Shown here: one piece after another, positions 32,705 through 34,537 of the stretch
How the letters are laid out: the number at the start of each line of letters is the position of its first letter
How positions within the stretch are numbered: the stretch's first letter is position 1
Source: Mycobacterium talmoniae
GTDB taxonomy: Bacteria; Actinomycetota; Actinomycetes; Mycobacteriales; Mycobacteriaceae
Direction of reading: 5' to 3'
NCBI GenBank assembly: GCA_002967005.1
Contig: PPEA01000611.1
Location: 1-34,537 of the forward strand
Length of the DNA: 34,537 nucleotides
Notes under the pieces: model-generated
Told to the model about the DNA's origin: nothing
Databases searched by the model: none
What the model saw: only the letters and a program-made list of their open reading frames with translations
Made by a program: the position numbers and the translations under genes

Positions 32705-33886
32705 CTAGGTGATCCAGCCCTGCACCCACAGGGAGAACCGGTTCCAGTAGTCCACGATCCAGTGCAGCACCACGGTGTCGGTGCGCGACACCCACAATGC
32801 GACGATGACCGCGATCAGCATGGTCAGCACCAGCAGCGCGATGGCCCCGGCCGAAATCCGGTTGCGGTACAGGGTGGCCACCGCTTTGGCGTCGACCAGC
32901 TTCTCCCCGACCTTGAGCCGGGTCAGAAATGTCGACGGGTTGCTGTGCACGCGGGTGCGGTCGAAGAACGTCTCGATGCTGGCGGTGTGGCCGGCGGTGA
33001 CCAGCAGGGCCGCGCCGTGGTGGTCGGCCAGCAGCAACGCCAGGTCCATCGCCGACCCGGCGGCCGGGAACGTCATCGCGCCCACCCCGAGGTCCTGGAT
33101 GCGTTCCAGGCCGGGGGCGTGGCCGTCGGCGTCGGCCGGTAACACCACCTGCGCACCGCATTTGAGGACGTCGACGGACAGCTGCTCGGGGTCGCCGACG
33201 ATCAGCTGCGGGCGGTACCCGGCCTTGCGCAGCACGTCGGCCCCGGTCCCGACACCGATGAGCACCGGCTGGTACTCCTTGATGAACGGTTTGAGGTATT
33301 TCAGGTCCTCGGCGGCGTGCGGCTCGTCGGCCACCAGCACGACGTGGCGGCGGCGCAGGTCGACGTCGATGTCGGGGATGCCGATTCCGTCGATCAGCAG
33401 CGGGCTTTCGCTGCGGATGTACTCGATGGTGTTGCCGGCGAAGGCTTCCAGGTGCGAGACCAACCCGCTCTTGGCCTCGTGCATCATCTCGGTGATGTCG
33501 AGGTCGCTGCGCTCGGTGCCGAGCGCCAAGCGGCGGTCGCCGGAGTAGACGCCGCCGTTGTGCAGCCGGATCTTGGCGCCGTCCTTGATCTTCTTGAACA
33601 CCGTCGGCCCGGCCTCGTCGATGAGGGCCACGCCGTTGGCGACCAGAACTTCCGGGCCCTGGTTGGGGTAGCGGCCGGAGATCGACGGGGAGGCGTTGAC
33701 CACGCCGGCGATGGCGGCGTCGACCAGCGCGTCGGCGGTGATCCGGTCCAGGTCGAGCACGTCGAGGACCACGATGTCGCCGGGGCACACGCGGCGCAGC
33801 AGGCGATCGATATCGCGGTCGACCCGGGCGGTGCCGACGACACCGGGCCGCGACGTATTACGGGACAGAAGCGCAGACATCTTCAT
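32705..33886 (-). CDS. steA: SteA-like cell-division/cell-envelope protein (Rv1697-like)
   Basis: A 393-residue protein, the same length as Rv1697. It has a soluble thiamin-pyrophosphokinase-like region (LVANGVALIDEAGPT, IGVGTGADVLRKAGY, QLIVGDPEQLS, VLPADADGHAPGLERI). A C-terminal membrane segment follows (GAIALLVLTMLIAVIVALWVS) with a short tail. SteA acts with SteB at the division septum in corynebacteria. The start ATG 33886 (KMSALLSRNTSRPGV) is chosen to match the family; ATG 33880 is nearly equivalent, and the frame open to 34120 would run into recN. It lies between recN and mctB in the M. tuberculosis order. Confidence 0.92.
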   Translation of the reverse strand: MKMSALLSRNTSRPGVVGTARVDRDIDRLLRRVCPGDIVVLDVLDLDRITADALVDAAIAGVVNASPSISGRYPNQGPEVLVANGVALIDEAGPTVFKKIKDGAKIRLHNGGVYSGDRRLALGTERSDLDITEMMHEAKSGLVSHLEAFAGNTIEYIRSESPLLIDGIGIPDIDVDLRRRHVVLVADEPHAAEDLKYLKPFIKEYQPVLIGVGTGADVLRKAGYRPQLIVGDPEQLSVDVLKCGAQVVLPADADGHAPGLERIQDLGVGAMTFPAAGSAMDLALLLADHHGAALLVTAGHTASIETFFDRTRVHSNPSTFLTRLKVGEKLVDAKAVATLYRNRISAGAIALLVLTMLIAVIVALWVSRTDTVVLHWIVDYWNRFSLWVQGWIT

Positions 33887-34008
33887 GGGGTGCGATTCTG
33901 TCGGGAATGGGCCGCGGAGGCCGGGAGGCGCGCCGTAACACCAGCCCCAGAAGTTGTCTGGTGTAACACTGGTAACAGGTTGGTCTCGGCGAGCGCGGCT
34001 GTTGCGCA

Positions 34009-34067
34009 CCGACTGTGCGGATTCATCCGCAAACCGCGGGTGCAGGCGTATCGGATCGCACAGTCGG
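34009..34067. repeat. 11-bp inverted repeat between recN and steA
   Basis: CCGACTGTGCG (34009-34019) and CGCACAGTCGG (34057-34067) are perfectly complementary around a 37-nt loop, which itself holds a smaller ATCCG/CGGAT pair. It begins 13 bases after the recN stop, so it may be a transcription attenuator or terminator without a U-run, or a regulatory stem-loop in the steA leader. Confidence 0.5.
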
Positions 34068-34079
34068 CGGGCTACCGGT

Positions 34080-34537
34080 CTACCGGTCGGCCTGGGCGGC
34101 CTCCAACAGTTCGCGGGCATGGGCGCGCGCGGTGTCGGTCTCCCCCAGCCCGGCCAGCATCCGGGCCAGCTCGGCGACGCGGTCGTCGCCGTCGAGGCGC
34201 CGCACCCCGCTGGCGCCGCCGCGCCCGGTGGGCTCGACCATCAGGTGCACGTCGGCGTACGCCGCGACCTGCGGCAGGTGCGTCACCACGATGACCTGGT
34301 GGGTGCGGGCCAGCCGGGCCAGCCGCCGGCCGATCTGCACCGCCGCCCGGCCACCCACCCCGGCGTCGACCTCGTCGAACACCATCGTGGTGCCGCCCGA
34401 CTGTTTCGACGACGTCGCCAGCGCAACCTCGATCGCCAGCATCACCCGGGACAGCTCACCGCCGGACGCGCTTTTGGCCAGCGGCAGCACCGTGGTGCCG
34501 CGGTGCGCGGTGAAGCCGAACTCGACCTGGTCGACGC
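34080..34537 (-). CDS. recN: DNA repair protein RecN, C-terminal part (cut by window edge)
   Basis: The last 152 or so residues of RecN, an SMC-like ATPase that binds DNA ends in double-strand break repair. Visible are the ABC signature LAKSASGGELSRVMLAIE, Walker B TMVFDEVDAGVGG, and the switch histidine region VIVVTHLPQVAAYAD. The ending ARELLEAAQADR and a TAG stop at 34080-34082 follow. The frame is open to the window edge, so the N-terminal half and coiled coil lie outside. The position upstream of steA is the conserved mycobacterial order. Confidence 0.96.
   Translation of the reverse strand, partial: VDQVEFGFTAHRGTTVLPLAKSASGGELSRVMLAIEVALATSSKQSGGTTMVFDEVDAGVGGRAAVQIGRRLARLARTHQVIVVTHLPQVAAYADVHLMVEPTGRGGASGVRRLDGDDRVAELARMLAGLGETDTARAHARELLEAAQADR

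Noticed and set aside
1-34537. CRISPR arrays, insertion sequences with transposases, or rRNA genes
   Set aside because: No regularly spaced repeats, no transposase motifs and no rRNA-like stretches were seen on either strand.

Overview
The window is high-GC actinobacterial DNA, almost certainly a Mycobacterium. At the right end a partial recN, steA (Rv1697-like) and mctB (Rv1698-like) follow each other on the minus strand, as in M. tuberculosis. Also typical of mycobacteria are a YjcE-like antiporter, a TIGR00027-type methyltransferase, an EspC-type ESX substrate and several TANNNT promoters with almost no leader. All family names come from reading the translations; no database search was run.

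Layout. (1) 1-3150: an ECF41-like sigma factor with a SnoaL-like tail, divergent from a DoxX-like membrane protein, beside a CxxC carboxymuconolactone-decarboxylase-family protein and a methyltransferase. A 78-bp hairpin element lies between the convergent genes. (2) 3305-4702: a tRNA with a CAT anticodon. Its last 46 bp are repeated exactly at 4657-4702 and enclose a 1.3-kb mini-island with one HEPN/Ymh-like gene and no integrase. (3) 4903-13147: a toxin/antitoxin-like pair (toxin frameshifted), then hsdM, hsdS, fic and hsdR. The fic gene sits between hsdS and hsdR, and a decayed copy of the 5' end of hsdR lies just upstream of it. (4) 13348-16329: an EspC-like protein, a DUF4185-like protein with a helical N-terminus, an exported protein and a small acidic protein. 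(5) 16380-20060: a kinase-like relic, a second antitoxin/Fic pair (Fic frameshifted), a solitary PD-(D/E)XK-like protein, a DUF1963-like protein and an 87-bp truncated copy of the small HTH gene seen at 4903. (6) 20109-29898: a cyclase/AAA regulator, a vapC relic, an Excalibur protein, purU, a DUF2652-like protein, a frameshifted acyl-CoA ligase, a methyltransferase, an SRPBCC protein and an acyl-CoA dehydrogenase-like flavoprotein. (7) 29895-34537: a YjcE-like antiporter with four 1-nt frameshifts, an mctB whose 3' end is replaced by PknD-like NHL repeats, steA and recN.

The stretch 3380-20060 reads as a defence and conflict hotspot at a tRNA gene. Its most interesting unit is hsdM-hsdS-fic-hsdR. 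A regulated Fic enzyme occupies the place that the anticodon nuclease PrrC occupies in the classical prr locus, which suggests a latent toxin guarding the restriction system. Seven apparent 1-nt deletions and one 1-nt insertion break otherwise family-length genes, so either recent decay or residual indel errors must be considered throughout.
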